Positions 8,707 through 19,518 are shown, counted from the first letter of the stretch. The stretch is DNA of 42,938 nucleotides from Candidatus Neomicrothrix sp. UBA7388 (GCA_002470695.1 DKNM01000056.1:17585-60522); one strand, 5' to 3'. Translations and numbers: made by a program. Notes: generated from the letters alone by a model not told the origin.

Positions 8707-10565
8707 GCCAATACAACTAAAATCATGAGAGCGCCAATAGCCACACCGGTTGCGTAGTTACGCATGTAGCCGGACTGAGCCGGCTGAATTAACTGACCTA
8801 ATTTTCTAACTGCGGCGCCCACACCATTAACGGCTCCATCAACCACCCCTTTGTCGAAATCAGCGGCTTTTTGGAAACTAGAAGTGCCCGGACCACTTAC
8901 AACTCGCGCATAGGTCGAATCTACGTACATGGCGTTTTCAAGGAATTCTGGTTCAAGTTGTTCTGTGGGTATCCGGCGAAACAGCCACGCGAGAGTTGCG
9001 ATAGTGATGCCTAACACTCCGATAACGACGGATATAACCGCTAGGACAACCTTTGTCGATGTGCCTGAGGAAAAGTGGTGCGGGTGAGCAAAGATTGGTT
9101 CCAAGAAGTGTTCCAGCACTAGCCATTCTTTGACCAACGGCAAATTTATGCCTCCGCCGACAATCGCTGCTCCGGCCAACAAACACAAGGGCAATGTCAT
9201 AGTCCAGCTGGACTCATGCGGATGGACATCCTCATCCCATCGCTGCTCTCCGAAAAAAACTAAAATTACTTGCCTGGTCATGTAGTAGGCGGTCAGCAAC
9301 GCGGTTACTAATCCCACGAACCACAGAAGCGGGCCTATGTTCTTCTGTTCCCATGCTGCAAGCAATATCTCATCTTTGGACCAAAACCCGGAGAATGGGG
9401 GTACGCCAGCTATTGCCAGCCATCCAACTATAAAAGTTCCCGCTGTTATTGGCATCAATGCCCGCAAGGCTCCCATTTTTCTCATGTCCTGTTCATCGTG
9501 CATGCCGTGGATTACTGATCCAGAGCCTAAGAACAGGAGTGCCTTGAAGAAAGCGTGTGTGATGACATGAAAGATTGCTGCTACGTAAGCTCCAGAACCT
9601 ATGGCAAGAAACATGAAACCGAGCTGGCTGATAGTCGAGTAGGCCAAAACTTTCTTGATGTCGTGCTGAGCGACCGCCGATAGAGCAGCGAACAGCGCCG
9701 TTGCAGCACCTATGACTGCGATGACCAAGAGCGCATCATCGGTTAGTAAGCCATTCATTCGCACCAAGAGGTACACACCTGAAGTAACCATTGTTGCAGC
9801 GTGAACCATCGCCGAGACAGGTGTTGGCCCCTCCATTGCGTCTGGCAACCATACGTACAGCGGGAGTTGAGCAGATTTTCCTGCCGCTGCTACAAATAGC
9901 AGCAGCGACACGGCAGTTCCTGCTGCTGCTGACATCGCTGGAGAAGAAGCAATTTCGGTGTAGGTGACCGTGCCTAGGGCGGACCAAATTGCAAAGGTGG
10001 CGACCATGAAACCCCAGTCACCGACACGGTTGGTAACAAAAGCTTTTTTGCCTGCCGTCGCTGCGGATTCACGACGGTGCCAGAAGGAGATCAGGAAGTA
10101 TGAGCACGCCCCTACTCCTTCCCAGCCTAGGAAAGTCACCACCAGGTTGTTTCCGAAGACAAGCATCAACATCGAGAAAAGGAAAAGATTTAAGTACAGA
10201 AAAAACTTTGAGTACTTTGGATCCCCGTGCATATAGCCAATCGAGTAGAGATGAATTAGCGCACCGACGCCGGTCACGAATAAAGCCATGGTGATCGACA
10301 GCGGGTCGACTAAAAAGCCAGCTTCAACTTTCAAAGAGCCCGAAGGAAGCCACTGAAATAGAACTAGCTCGTATGAGCGGTCGCCAGAGTGAGCGTCTTT
10401 TCCTAAGAGGCCAGCGAGAACAACGACAGCTGCTAAGAAAGATCCTGCGGCGGCCGTCGTCGCGACCCAGCCAGCACGTGGCTCTCCGATGCGACTTCCG
10501 ACGAGAAGTAGAATTAGAAACCCGATGAGGGGTAGCGCGGGGATCAGCCAGACTAGTTCGACCAC
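8688..10565 (-). CDS. nuoL: NuoL, antiporter-like membrane subunit (first set)
   Basis: The protein has 625 residues, typical for NuoL, with the distal membrane-arm core and the long C-terminal lateral helix region (residues about 530-625). Landmarks are GFLVDPLSITM, FLGWEGVGACSYFLI, SAQLPLYVWLPDAMEGPTPV (key Lys nearby) and DIKKVLAYSTISQLGFM. The start is GTG at 10565, five bases after the nuoK stop. No His/Asp repeat is present, in contrast to the second-set NuoL. Confidence 0.95.
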   Translation of the reverse strand: MVELVWLIPALPLIGFLILLLVGSRIGEPRAGWVATTAAAGSFLAAVVVLAGLLGKDAHSGDRSYELVLFQWLPSGSLKVEAGFLVDPLSITMALFVTGVGALIHLYSIGYMHGDPKYSKFFLYLNLFLFSMLMLVFGNNLVVTFLGWEGVGACSYFLISFWHRRESAATAGKKAFVTNRVGDWGFMVATFAIWSALGTVTYTEIASSPAMSAAAGTAVSLLLFVAAAGKSAQLPLYVWLPDAMEGPTPVSAMVHAATMVTSGVYLLVRMNGLLTDDALLVIAVIGAATALFAALSAVAQHDIKKVLAYSTISQLGFMFLAIGSGAYVAAIFHVITHAFFKALLFLGSGSVIHGMHDEQDMRKMGALRALMPITAGTFIVGWLAIAGVPPFSGFWSKDEILLAAWEQKNIGPLLWFVGLVTALLTAYYMTRQVILVFFGEQRWDEDVHPHESSWTMTLPLCLLAGAAIVGGGINLPLVKEWLVLEHFLEPIFAHPHHFSSGTSTKVVLAVISVVIGVLGITIATLAWLFRRIPTEQLEPEFLENAMYVDSTYARVVSGPGTSSFQKAADFDKGVVDGAVNGVGAAVRKLGQLIQPAQSGYMRNYATGVAIGALMILVVLAWGLLL

Positions 10566-10569
10566 TCGA

Positions 10570-10875
10570 TCACCCCTTTAGCGCCGATAGGTCGTCGGCC
10601 GTTGTGCCGGGCTGGCGTCGCAGGATGGCTACTACGAGGCCTAATCCGACAACCACTTCTGCAGCGGCGACAACAAGTACGAAAAAAACTACGGTTTGAC
10701 CGCCAATGTCGTTGAGCCTTTGGGCAAAGGCCACAAAGGTTAGGTTGACTCCATTAAGCATCAATTCAACGCACATCAGCATGACAAGTGGGTTGCGTCG
10801 AATCAACAGACCCGTTCCACCAATAACAAAAAGTAGTGCGCCTAGTACTAGATACCAGCCTGTCGTAATTTCCAT
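10570..10875 (-). CDS. nuoK: NuoK, complex I subunit K (first set)
   Basis: The 101-residue protein has three membrane helices. Both functional membrane glutamates are visible, in CVELMLNGVNLTFVAF and in AAAEVVVGLGLVVAI. The ATG at 10875 overlaps the nuoJ stop by one base. The C-terminus (ADDLSALKG) resembles other actinobacterial NuoK ends. It forms the link between NuoJ and the antiporter-like subunits. Confidence 0.95.
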   Translation of the reverse strand: MEITTGWYLVLGALLFVIGGTGLLIRRNPLVMLMCVELMLNGVNLTFVAFAQRLNDIGGQTVVFFVLVVAAAEVVVGLGLVVAILRRQPGTTADDLSALKG

Positions 10876-11429
10876 CAGATTGATCTCTCGCTATCGCTAG
10901 AGACCATTTCCGTGTCTTTAGGCTTTCGAGCGAGAACAACCGCTCCAATCACAGCAATAACAAGCAGCAGAGACGTCAACTCGAAGGCGTAGACGTAGTC
11001 TGAAAATAGCGATCGAGCCAACAGTCGGACGTTTTCAGATCCGGTCGCGATTCCCCCGACTGATTCAGCTCCAGTTACTGGCTCTCTAACATTGACAATG
11101 AACGCCGTCAGAACAGCCAGAGATCCAGCTCCAAAGGTGAGCGCTGCCCAACGTTGAACAGGCAGAATAGATAATTCAAGATTCTGAGCTTTATCGACTC
11201 CCAAAAGCATGATGACGAATAGAAAAAGGACAACTATCGCGCCAGCGTAAACAATCACCTGAACCGCAGCCAAGAAGTGAGCCTCTTGAGCAACGAATTG
11301 GACAGCTATACCAAAAAGCGTCATTACGAGCATTAGGGCAGAATGGACAGGGTTGCGAGCGAGGATGACGCCAAATGCGCCCGTGAGACAGATTGCCGAC
11401 GCTATGAAAAAGACTATTGGATCCACCAT
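10875..11429 (-). CDS. nuoJ: NuoJ, complex I subunit J (first set)
   Basis: The 184-residue, five-helix protein has the NuoJ pattern NPVHSALMLVMTLFGIAVQFVA, followed by AAVQVIVYAGAIVVLFLFVIML, and ends after the ARKPKDTE segment with a hydrophilic tail. It lies between nuoI and nuoK with one-base overlaps on both sides. It is part of the proton-translocating membrane arm. Confidence 0.95.
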   Translation of the reverse strand: MVDPIVFFIASAICLTGAFGVILARNPVHSALMLVMTLFGIAVQFVAQEAHFLAAVQVIVYAGAIVVLFLFVIMLLGVDKAQNLELSILPVQRWAALTFGAGSLAVLTAFIVNVREPVTGAESVGGIATGSENVRLLARSLFSDYVYAFELTSLLLVIAVIGAVVLARKPKDTEMVSSDSERSI

Positions 11430-12076
11430 TAGTGCTGTTCCTCTGCTTGATCCTCAGTCAAGAAGTCCAGATCGGAAAGTTCAGGGAATTTTTCTTGTTG
11501 GCCGGTTTCGGGAGCACGAACTCCATATCCAAGTTCACCGCTCCATCCGACTCGATTTTGATAATCCGGGTTTCCTGATGGAGCGGTGGCACGCATCCAG
11601 CCCGAGGTAGCAAGGTCGTCACCGTCGTGCCACAGTTCCCATGGTTGGCGCTTGGGTTGGCCATCATCGTCGACAACCAACTCGTCTTTTGTGTAAATAG
11701 CGTCTGATCGGTTAGCAAAGCTGAACTCAAATAATTTTGATTCGGTAATTGCTTCCGTTGGGCATGCCTCTACACAAAGATCGCAGTGAATACAACGGAG
11801 GTAGTTGATCTCATATACGTACCCATATCGCTCTCCTGGTGAGACCGGTTCTGTTTCAGGGTTATCTGCACCGCGCACGTAGATACATTTAGCTGGGCAG
11901 ACTCCGGCGCAGAGTTCGCAACCTATGCATTTTTCCATGCCGTCCTCGTACCGATTGAGAACATGACGACCGTGGAATCTAGGTGGCTTGGGACGTTTTT
12001 CTTTAGGGTATTCGGTGGTGACTCGTTCCTCGAAAAGCTTTTTGAACGTTACTTTGAAGCCGTCCAGATATCCCAT
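11429..12076 (-). CDS. nuoI: NuoI, 2x[4Fe-4S] subunit (first set)
   Basis: The 215-residue protein has two cluster motifs, [15 protein letters not shown] and [12 protein letters not shown] (clusters N6a and N6b), which pass electrons from NuoG to NuoB. It is longer than NuoI2, mainly through an acidic C-terminal tail ([12 protein letters not shown]). The N-terminus is the amphipathic segment typical of NuoI ([12 protein letters not shown]). The ATG at 12076 overlaps the nuoH stop. Confidence 0.95.
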   Translation of the reverse strand: MGYLDGFKVTFKKLFEERVTTEYPKEKRPKPPRFHGRHVLNRYEDGMEKCIGCELCAGVCPAKCIYVRGADNPETEPVSPGERYGYVYEINYLRCIHCDLCVEACPTEAITESKLFEFSFANRSDAIYTKDELVVDDDGQPKRQPWELWHDGDDLATSGWMRATAPSGNPDYQNRVGWSGELGYGVRAPETGQQEKFPELSDLDFLTEDQAEEQH

Positions 12077-13269
12077 TAGACGTCCTCCATTTCGTCTTCA
12101 TATGCTCGATCGCCGGCGCGAAGACCTGCAACCAGCAGCGCTGTGCCAGCAAGAAGAGCGATAAGAGCAGCACCGTATGTAGCCACCCAGTTCCAGTCGT
12201 AAGCAGCGCGAAGCTCCTTGAGGCTTATAAACATAAGCCAAAAGAGAATCAGCGGAATCAACACTTTCCATCCCAAGTGCATTAGTTGGTCGTATCGAAG
12301 TCGGGGAAGAGTTGCTCTGAACCACACAAATACGAAAAGGAACGCAAGGACTTTAAGCAAGAACCATATTGTCGGCCAGAACCAAGTCATACCAAAGAAA
12401 ATTGGACCAGCCGGGCCGCCGAAGAAGAGAGTGACCATGATTGCTGACATGGTTATGACATTCATGAATTCAGCCAGGAAAAACAATGCGAATCGAATCG
12501 ATGAGTATTCGGTGTGGAAACCACCCACGAGTTCTTGTTCCGCCTCAACTAAGTCGAACGGTGGGCGGTTCAACTCAGCAGTGGCAGCAATCAAGAAAAC
12601 AATGAAGGGAACAATGCCTGAGGAAACAACAAACCACCTAGTGATGCCTCCAGCTTGAGCTTCTACGATTCCGTGTGTTGACAAGGTGCCGGCTAAGACC
12701 ACCACGACTACTGTTGCCATTCCTAGCGCCGCTTCGTAGGAAATCGCCTGCGCTGACGCTCGGACGGAACCTATAAGAGGGTATTTAGAGCCTGATGCCC
12801 ATCCTGCAAGCATCACTCCGTACACGGCAATTGAGGACATTGCGAGAAGTAAGAGAATTCCAATTGGCGGATCCGCAACTTGAAGGAATGTTTCGCGTCC
12901 GAAAATAGTGACGGTTCCGGAAGAACCATCACCAAATGATCCTCCTATCGGGACAACTGCAAAGGATAGGAAGGCTGTGACCGCAGATATGTATGGGGCT
13001 AAGCGAAACACGAGCGGGTCCGCATTTTCCGGTCGAAGATCTTCCTTGAAGAAAAACTTGACACCATCCGCGAAAGTTTGGAGTAACCCCCAAGGCCCAG
13101 CGACATTCGGTCCGATTCGATTTTGCATGTCGGAAATAAGCTTGCGTTCAAACCAAACCATGAACATGGTTGCGACTAATAGGAACACAAACGCTATAAC
13201 AACTTTGAGCGCCATTACTCCCAAGTCGCCAAGATCGACGCCATCGAGATAGAGCGGATCGCCGTTCAT
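12076..13269 (-). CDS. nuoH: NuoH, quinone-site membrane subunit (first set)
   Basis: The protein has 397 residues. Landmarks are [17 protein letters not shown] near residue 40, [20 protein letters not shown] (the quinone-chamber loop), and [17 protein letters not shown]. An extra C-terminal helix and charged tail (ending YEDEMEDV) are missing in NuoH2, a length difference also seen in other actinobacterial NuoH proteins. The start overlaps the end of nuoG by four bases. Confidence 0.95.
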   Translation of the reverse strand: MNGDPLYLDGVDLGDLGVMALKVVIAFVFLLVATMFMVWFERKLISDMQNRIGPNVAGPWGLLQTFADGVKFFFKEDLRPENADPLVFRLAPYISAVTAFLSFAVVPIGGSFGDGSSGTVTIFGRETFLQVADPPIGILLLLAMSSIAVYGVMLAGWASGSKYPLIGSVRASAQAISYEAALGMATVVVVVLAGTLSTHGIVEAQAGGITRWFVVSSGIVPFIVFLIAATAELNRPPFDLVEAEQELVGGFHTEYSSIRFALFFLAEFMNVITMSAIMVTLFFGGPAGPIFFGMTWFWPTIWFLLKVLAFLFVFVWFRATLPRLRYDQLMHLGWKVLIPLILFWLMFISLKELRAAYDWNWVATYGAALIALLAGTALLVAGLRAGDRAYEDEMEDV

Positions 13270-15701
13270 AACGTTTCAATCCTGATGTCATTCACCGCAG
13301 CGGTCGCATCGATAAATCGATTCGCTCCAAACCCCGGTTGGTTGAATGGGAGCAAAGCGGTACCTCGTTCAAGACTCTCATCTGCTACGGCTTTGAGATT
13401 CTCAGTTGAGCGAGTCGAGATCACGCGAACGTCACTGCCACTTAAGATTCCTAGACGTTGGAGATCAGTCGGATGCACTTTTAGCACCGGAGCTTCTGCA
13501 AGAGGCCGGAGAGAAGGGCTCATTGAGGTTGTGGTTGACGCGTCCCACAATTTGCGACCGCTAATGAGCCGGAGGCCATATCCATCTGCAATCGGGGGTT
13601 CTTGAACGGAGGGGAATATATATTCAACCGAGCTCTCTTGCACGAGAATCCCTTCACGTGCTTCTTCGCTCATAATTCTTTCAACAGTGACGCCAGCGTG
13701 GCTGGGAGCTACTTGCTCAATTTCACGCCATATTTGTTCTTTTGATGTCAAATTTAAGTCGCCGCCTAAGCGCCAGGCCAGCTCGGTGGCAATCATCCAA
13801 TCGTCACGCACCGAACCTGGAGGAGTTATTTTTTGGGTGAGACGGCTGATCCGTCCTTCTAGATTAGTGGTGGTACCGCCCTGTTCTCCATAAGCCGTTG
13901 TAGGCAAAATAATGTCTGCCTGCGCAGATGAGGCCGTTAAAAAATTATCGAGGGATATGACTGTTTCTGCGCGTTGTATCGCTTCAGCAGCAAGATTACG
14001 GTCCGGGAAGTCGGAGAGCGGGTCGGCGCCCAAGAGAACCAACGTGCGAATCTTGCCTTCAGCTGCCGCTTGGAGCATTCCAGTTGTGTCCAGGCCCTTC
14101 ATCGAGGGCGTGTATCCCCAGATGTCGTCGAGTGCGCTAGAAGGATTATCTATCGCTGTTCGTCCTGGGAGGACGCCAGGCGCCAGGCCCATGTCAAGTG
14201 CTCCTCGAACATTGCCTCGACGCAAAGCGGTAAGAAAGGTGGCGTGGGGTAATTCATCTCGAATAAGAGCGGCAACCGCTATTGAAGAGTGATCGGACTC
14301 AGCCATGGAAGAGCGCCCTACAACTGCTACTACTGATCCTTCGCGAAGCCGAGTAGCAAGGTCATCGTCACTATTTAAGATCTCACCCAGATATTTTGCC
14401 GCTTCGCCAGAACCGCATCTAATCGCGCGTTCTACATAAGGCTCGCAACCACTGGGCGCTGCATTAATTTCAACTACTTTAGTGTGACCTTTGGTCGCAG
14501 CTCCACGAAGCCGAAGATGCAAAATTGCAAGCTCTTCTTTAAGGTCGGGGCCCACCACAAGTACAGTGTCAGCTTCACATGCATCCGCGATCGTTGCAGG
14601 CGGAAGGCTATGCACAAGTTCAGCTGGAAGACCATCGCCTAGTTGGGCATCAAGGTTGTCCGTTCTAATTATCGAACGCGCTAGTTTCGACCATGCGTAT
14701 GCATCCTCGTTGGTAAGCCTGGAGCCTCCGATGATTCCTATACCATCGGAACCAGCGTCTAAAATTGCTTCAGCAGCATTTGCTAAAGCTGAGCCCCAGT
14801 CACTTCCGAGCAATTGACGCTCATCGTTGGGATCGCGGATTAGAGGTACAGTAAGTCGTTCTTCGCTATTCGTAGCCTCGAAATTAAAGCGACCTTTGTC
14901 GCACAGCCAACCATGGTTTACGGACTCGATATCAACACCGAGATAGCGCACTAATTCATTTCTTGATGACTGGACGGCCGTACGACAACCCATTGAACAA
15001 GTAGTGCACGTCGACTCAACTTGATCTAAATCCCAAGGGCGCGCTTTAAATCGATATGGTGCAGCCGTTAGAGCACCCACAGGACATATTTGAACGGTGT
15101 TACCCGAAAAGTACGAGCTGAAAGGTTCATCCGGAAAAGTCAGAACTTGGGTCGAGTTCCCACGTTCGGTGAAATGGATAAGAGGGTCACCCGCTATCTC
15201 GTCAGCGAATCTTGTACAACGATCACATAGGATGCATCGCTCTCGGTCCAAGTGAACTAGATCAGATATTGGGATGGGCTTTTCGTAGTGCCGTTTTTCT
15301 TCAACGAACCGCGATTCACCCGGTCCATAGGCCATAGTTTGATCTTGGAGAGGGCATTCACCACCCTTGTCGCATACGGGGCAGTCGAGTGGATGATTGA
15401 CTAATAAGAACTCAAGAATGCCTTCTTGCGCTCTTTTTGTGTCTTCGGATTGCGTATCGACCGACATTCCTTCGGCAACCGGCACCATGCAGGAGGGCTG
15501 CAGCATCGGCCCTCGGCCAGTGTCGACATCGACTAGACACATGCGACACATGCCTACCGAGGACATTCTCTCGTGGTAACAGAATCTCGGAATGTGCACG
15601 CCAGCTCGGTCGGCTGCTGCTATGAGCATCTCCCCAGCTTTTGCCCGAACTTCAGCCCCATTAATATTGACCGAAACTTCGTTAGGAACTGAATCAGACA
15701 T
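13266..15701 (-). CDS. nuoG: NuoG, iron-sulfur subunit of the NADH module
   Basis: The 811-residue protein shows its domains in order. A plant-type [2Fe-2S] domain has ligands at about C41, C52, C55 and C71. Next comes the HPLDCPVCDKGGECPLQD cluster region (His plus three Cys), then CILCDRCTRF, and CPVGAL for the next [4Fe-4S] cluster. The molybdopterin-oxidoreductase-like part begins with CTTCSMGC (N7-type cluster) and continues to the C-terminus. It passes electrons from NuoF to NuoI. Only the first complex I set has this gene. It starts inside the 3' end of nuoF (8-base overlap). Confidence 0.95.
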   Translation of the reverse strand: MSDSVPNEVSVNINGAEVRAKAGEMLIAAADRAGVHIPRFCYHERMSSVGMCRMCLVDVDTGRGPMLQPSCMVPVAEGMSVDTQSEDTKRAQEGILEFLLVNHPLDCPVCDKGGECPLQDQTMAYGPGESRFVEEKRHYEKPIPISDLVHLDRERCILCDRCTRFADEIAGDPLIHFTERGNSTQVLTFPDEPFSSYFSGNTVQICPVGALTAAPYRFKARPWDLDQVESTCTTCSMGCRTAVQSSRNELVRYLGVDIESVNHGWLCDKGRFNFEATNSEERLTVPLIRDPNDERQLLGSDWGSALANAAEAILDAGSDGIGIIGGSRLTNEDAYAWSKLARSIIRTDNLDAQLGDGLPAELVHSLPPATIADACEADTVLVVGPDLKEELAILHLRLRGAATKGHTKVVEINAAPSGCEPYVERAIRCGSGEAAKYLGEILNSDDDLATRLREGSVVAVVGRSSMAESDHSSIAVAALIRDELPHATFLTALRRGNVRGALDMGLAPGVLPGRTAIDNPSSALDDIWGYTPSMKGLDTTGMLQAAAEGKIRTLVLLGADPLSDFPDRNLAAEAIQRAETVISLDNFLTASSAQADIILPTTAYGEQGGTTTNLEGRISRLTQKITPPGSVRDDWMIATELAWRLGGDLNLTSKEQIWREIEQVAPSHAGVTVERIMSEEAREGILVQESSVEYIFPSVQEPPIADGYGLRLISGRKLWDASTTTSMSPSLRPLAEAPVLKVHPTDLQRLGILSGSDVRVISTRSTENLKAVADESLERGTALLPFNQPGFGANRFIDATAAVNDIRIETL

Positions 15702-17106
15702 TGACAGGCACCTCGATCAATACCCGATCATCATTCCCTGCAACTTTGGCTTCGAATTCTTCACGAAAAAGCGTCAGTGCCGAATGAATCGGAGCAAAGG
15801 CGGAGGGTCCAACGAAGCAGATCGTTGTCATTTTGTAGGGGAACGGCTTCGCTTCAATGCCCTTTGAAGGGACAGCGGCGTGGGGAAAATCACCAGGACA
15901 GATAGTCTCGCCAACTTCGATAAGTAGATCCAGGTCGCGGCGGCTGCCCCTGCCGTCTACGACTCTTCTTAGTATCTGCTCCAACCATGTGCCGCCCTCA
16001 CGGCAGGGCACACATTTGCCACATGACTCGTGGGCATAAAACTTTGTGAGAGTGAGCGCCGCCGCCGGAATATCAGTGGTTTCATCCATCACCATGATCG
16101 CCCCGGAGCCCAACATTGAACCTTGAGGGCCTACTTGGCTTGCTTCGAACGGCAGGTCTAATTGGTCCGGTGTGAACCATGGCGCAGATCCGCCGCCGGG
16201 CACAAAGGCCTTTAGCTGATTGTCATCGCGAATACCGCCACACATATCTTGTCCATACAACAAATCTCTGAATGTCGTTGTCCCATTAACTATTTCATAG
16301 ACACCTGGACGTTTTACGTGGCCGCTAACGGCGACCATGCGAGTCCCGGGAGAAGTTTCAGTGCCAATATTTGTAAACGCATCCGCCCCGTTATCGATAA
16401 TCCACGGCAGATTCGAGAGCGTCTCGACGTTATTAACGATTGTAGGCTGCCCGTAGAGACCAATCGATGCAGGAAAATAGGGCGGCTTTAAACGAGGCAT
16501 TCCACGATTGCCTTCGAGGCTTTCAATTAGCGCTGTTTCCTCACCTACTACGTAAGCACCTGCGCCCCAATGGAGGACGATGTCAACCGAAAAGTGGCTT
16601 CCAAGAATATTCCGGCCAATGTAGCCAGCTTCGTAGGCGTCGTTAAGCGCGCGAGCGATTCGTTCTTGAGCGACGGCCATTTCACCGCGAACATAGAGAA
16701 AACACTGACTTAGACCGACCGCATAGCAAGCAATTAAGCAGCCCTCTATGAGCTGGTGTGGGTCTAACTCCATCAGAAGTCGGTCCTTGTAGGTCCCAGG
16801 TTCTGATTCATCACCGTTTACGACCAAATATCTGGGCCAAACTCCCGGTGGGCAAAATCCCCACTTAACACCGGCCGGGAAACCAGCTCCGCCTCGCCCA
16901 AGCAAAGTCGCGTTCGTGACTTCTTTATGGACGTCTTCGGGTGCTTGCTGCAACGCTTTCCGCAACGCTTGGTAGCCCCCGGTTATTTCGTACCGTTCAA
17001 GCGTAAAGGAGTCTTCATAGTCAAATCTGGCAGTCACAATGCGGGGTGTTTCGTTCGCAATAAATCCCGCTGCATGGGCGATTTCAGTACCCAACATTTC
17101 ACTCAT
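15694..17106 (-). CDS. nuoF: NuoF, NADH- and FMN-binding subunit
   Basis: The 470-residue protein oxidises NADH with FMN. The nucleotide/FMN site is visible as LGRGGAGFPAGVKWGF (about residues 68-83) and NGDESEPGTYKDR, and the N3 [4Fe-4S] cluster as ESCGKCVPCREG near residue 355. It completes the NADH-input module with NuoE and NuoG. It overlaps nuoE by four bases. There is no second copy in the NuoA2-L2 set within the window. Confidence 0.95.
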   Translation of the reverse strand: MSEMLGTEIAHAAGFIANETPRIVTARFDYEDSFTLERYEITGGYQALRKALQQAPEDVHKEVTNATLLGRGGAGFPAGVKWGFCPPGVWPRYLVVNGDESEPGTYKDRLLMELDPHQLIEGCLIACYAVGLSQCFLYVRGEMAVAQERIARALNDAYEAGYIGRNILGSHFSVDIVLHWGAGAYVVGEETALIESLEGNRGMPRLKPPYFPASIGLYGQPTIVNNVETLSNLPWIIDNGADAFTNIGTETSPGTRMVAVSGHVKRPGVYEIVNGTTTFRDLLYGQDMCGGIRDDNQLKAFVPGGGSAPWFTPDQLDLPFEASQVGPQGSMLGSGAIMVMDETTDIPAAALTLTKFYAHESCGKCVPCREGGTWLEQILRRVVDGRGSRRDLDLLIEVGETICPGDFPHAAVPSKGIEAKPFPYKMTTICFVGPSAFAPIHSALTLFREEFEAKVAGNDDRVLIEVPVNV

Positions 17107-17714
17107 GATTGGTCCTCTTCAGTATTCAGCCAGACAGGAGGAGCGTTAACTTCCTCCGGCGGCAAGGCACCCACAGTATTCTTCTCAGGTATGTGTTGAC
17201 GTATTTGAGAAAGAACCCCATGCTCTGGAACGCCAGGATCGGGAGTACTCAGTTCGGCTAGCATCGCGTCAAATTCGTCTGCAGTGACTCGATAGCGGTG
17301 TCGGTAATTAACTTGAAGACATGGTGCTTCTGTACAGGCAGCCTGGCATTCGGCTCCTTCGAGAGTGAACATTCCGTCTTCGGTAGTCCCACCAGATTTC
17401 ACACCTAAAGCTTTTTCCGCGTGTTGCATGAGATCCGCCGCACCCATCAAAGCGCACGACATGGTCGTGCAAATATTGATGAGGTACTTACCTACAGGCT
17501 CGCGCTTAAACATTTCGTAAAACGAGCATGTCCCGAGAACTTCAGCACTAGAGGTTCCAACCAATTCGGCGATCTCCGCCATTGCCGCTTCGGTGACCCA
17601 CCCCTCTTGTTCTTGGGCTAGGTGCAGAAGTGGAATCATCGCAGATCGAGCTTTCGGATATCGCTTAATGATTTCCTCGGCAAGGCGGGTGTTCTCGTCC
17701 GAAAAGAAGCTCAT
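17103..17714 (-). CDS. nuoE: NuoE, [2Fe-2S] subunit of the NADH module
   Basis: The 203-residue, thioredoxin-fold protein has the four N1a ligands at about C82, C87, C123 and C127 (in CTTMSCAL and ECQAACTEAPC). The C-terminal 40 residues (from about 165) extend past the usual core as a Pro/Glu-rich tail. It binds NuoF. The gene overlaps nuoD upstream and nuoF downstream by four bases each. Confidence 0.94.
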   Translation of the reverse strand: MSFFSDENTRLAEEIIKRYPKARSAMIPLLHLAQEQEGWVTEAAMAEIAELVGTSSAEVLGTCSFYEMFKREPVGKYLINICTTMSCALMGAADLMQHAEKALGVKSGGTTEDGMFTLEGAECQAACTEAPCLQVNYRHRYRVTADEFDAMLAELSTPDPGVPEHGVLSQIRQHIPEKNTVGALPPEEVNAPPVWLNTEEDQS

Positions 17715-18967
17715 CTGTCAACCTCTCCCATGATCGGATCGATGGAGGAAATAACTGCAATCGCATCGGCCAAAAGCCCGCCATGAATCATGTGCGGTAA
17801 CGTTTGAAGATTGACAAATGAGGGAGCTCTTATGTGCATGCGTTGGGGTTTCGGTCCGCCGTCAGAGACTAAATAACATCCAAGCTCTCCGCGTGGTGAC
17901 TCGACCGATGTGTAAACCTCACCTGCCGGCACCTTGAAGCCTTCGGTGAAGATTTTGAAATGGTGGATAAGAGCTTCCATGGACTCGTCAATGCGGGCCC
18001 GCGGAGGCGGCGTTACTTTACGATCTTCGGCCCGGTATGGGCCGTCAGGCATTTTTTCTATGCACTGTTCAACAATTCGCATCGACTCACGAATCTCGTT
18101 CAACCTAATTGCGTAGCGGTCGAATGTGTCACCGTAGGTACCCACGACAATGTCGAAATCGACGTCGTCGTAGGCAAGATAAGGCATGGACCTTCGAAGA
18201 TCCCAGGCATATCCAGTGGAGCGCAGAATGGGGCCTGTTGCACCTAATGCAAGGGCTTCTTCGGTCGTGATAACACCTATTCCCTGCGTCCGCTCCCGCC
18301 AGATGGGTTGACCAGTCATAAGTACGTCGAACTGCTCTAAGCGTTCAGGGAGGATCGACAGAATGCTTTCTACATCCTCACTCCAACCGTCCGGGAGATC
18401 CGCTGCGACACCCCCTGGCCGAATGTAGTTATGGTTCATTCGGAGTCCAGTGACTTTTTCGAAGAAACGAAGTACTTCTTCTCGTTCTCTCCAGCCGTAG
18501 ATCATCATCCCCACGGCACCTAGATCCATGCCGTTGGTCGCTAGGAAAAGAAGATGCGATGACATCCGGTTCAGCTCGCACATCATCATGCGGATCCAGG
18601 TTGCTCGTTCTGGAATTTCGACATCAAGAAGCGCTTCAACTGCGAGCGAAAAAGCCAATTCGGTGAAAAGGGGGGACGCATAATCCATGCGAGTCACATT
18701 CGTGGGTCCCTGCATAAAAGTAAGGTCTTCGGCTGTTTTCTCCATGCCCGTGTGCAGATAGCCAATAACTGGTTTCGATCTAAGAACGACTTCGCCTTGT
18801 AGTTCCATGGTTACCCGCAACACGCCGTGGGTTGAGGGGTGCTGGGGACCCATATTTATGATCATCCGCTCGTCGTCAGGGTCGACAACTGCGGCGCGTT
18901 CCTCCGCTTCAGCTTCCGACATTCGAAGCACGGCGTCGCCATTACGAAGGTGGTCTAATTGAGTCAA
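17711..18967 (-). CDS. nuoD: NuoD, 49-kDa-type subunit (first set)
   Basis: The 418-residue protein contains INMGPQHPSTHGVLR (quinone-site His), GYLHTGMEK, NYIRPGGVAADLP and the C-terminal HIRAPSF and GEVDR segments. Together with NuoB it forms the quinone-reducing site. A start at 18967 overlaps nuoC by four bases; the first 25 residues are poorly conserved, so a later start is possible. It is only moderately similar to NuoD2. Confidence 0.94.
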   Translation of the reverse strand: MTQLDHLRNGDAVLRMSEAEAEERAAVVDPDDERMIINMGPQHPSTHGVLRVTMELQGEVVLRSKPVIGYLHTGMEKTAEDLTFMQGPTNVTRMDYASPLFTELAFSLAVEALLDVEIPERATWIRMMMCELNRMSSHLLFLATNGMDLGAVGMMIYGWREREEVLRFFEKVTGLRMNHNYIRPGGVAADLPDGWSEDVESILSILPERLEQFDVLMTGQPIWRERTQGIGVITTEEALALGATGPILRSTGYAWDLRRSMPYLAYDDVDFDIVVGTYGDTFDRYAIRLNEIRESMRIVEQCIEKMPDGPYRAEDRKVTPPPRARIDESMEALIHHFKIFTEGFKVPAGEVYTSVESPRGELGCYLVSDGGPKPQRMHIRAPSFVNLQTLPHMIHGGLLADAIAVISSIDPIMGEVDR

Positions 18968-19518
18968 CGCCCCTCGACCGCCTTAAATTGAACAGGGATA
19001 CGTCCGATAGCAAAGTCTTTGCGAAGAGGGTGGCCCTCCCAGTCATCGGGAAGGAGGATAGGGGTTGGATCCGGATGCCCTTGGAATTGCAAGCCGAACA
19101 TGTCGATGGCTTCACGTTCCATGGCTTCTGCACCAGGGTAGAACGGTGTGATACTGATGAGCTCGGGATCGGATTCATCAACCTGAGCTCTGATTCTGAT
19201 GCGGCGCACAGCGTGGATATCCAGCAGGTTTACGACAACTTCGAAGCGTTCGGGCGTGACCTCTTCGGGTAGCACGCGAGTTTCATTACCCAAATAATCC
19301 GCTCCACAAAGATCAATACATACCCCAAAACCATCATCGACTAGTGCGCCAACAAGGTCGTTGTAGCCATTTTTGTCGGTGTGTAGGACAACTTGGCCAT
19401 GCGATTCAGTTACGGGAACGCCATACAACCGAGGTGATGCTAGATCGGGGTCTTGGTCATCCTCTCCGACGTCGGGGTCACTATCCTTCGTTTCCTCAGT
19501 CCCCTCATCTTCATTCAT
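18964..19518 (-). CDS. nuoC: NuoC, 30-kDa-type subunit (first set)
   Basis: The 184-residue protein carries [17 protein letters not shown] and [12 protein letters not shown], the NuoC signature. The first 28 residues are very acidic and of low complexity. NuoC and NuoD are separate genes here, unlike the fused form in Escherichia coli. The gene overlaps nuoB by eight bases and nuoD by four. Confidence 0.93.
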   Translation of the reverse strand: MNEDEGTEETKDSDPDVGEDDQDPDLASPRLYGVPVTESHGQVVLHTDKNGYNDLVGALVDDGFGVCIDLCGADYLGNETRVLPEEVTPERFEVVVNLLDIHAVRRIRIRAQVDESDPELISITPFYPGAEAMEREAIDMFGLQFQGHPDPTPILLPDDWEGHPLRKDFAIGRIPVQFKAVEGR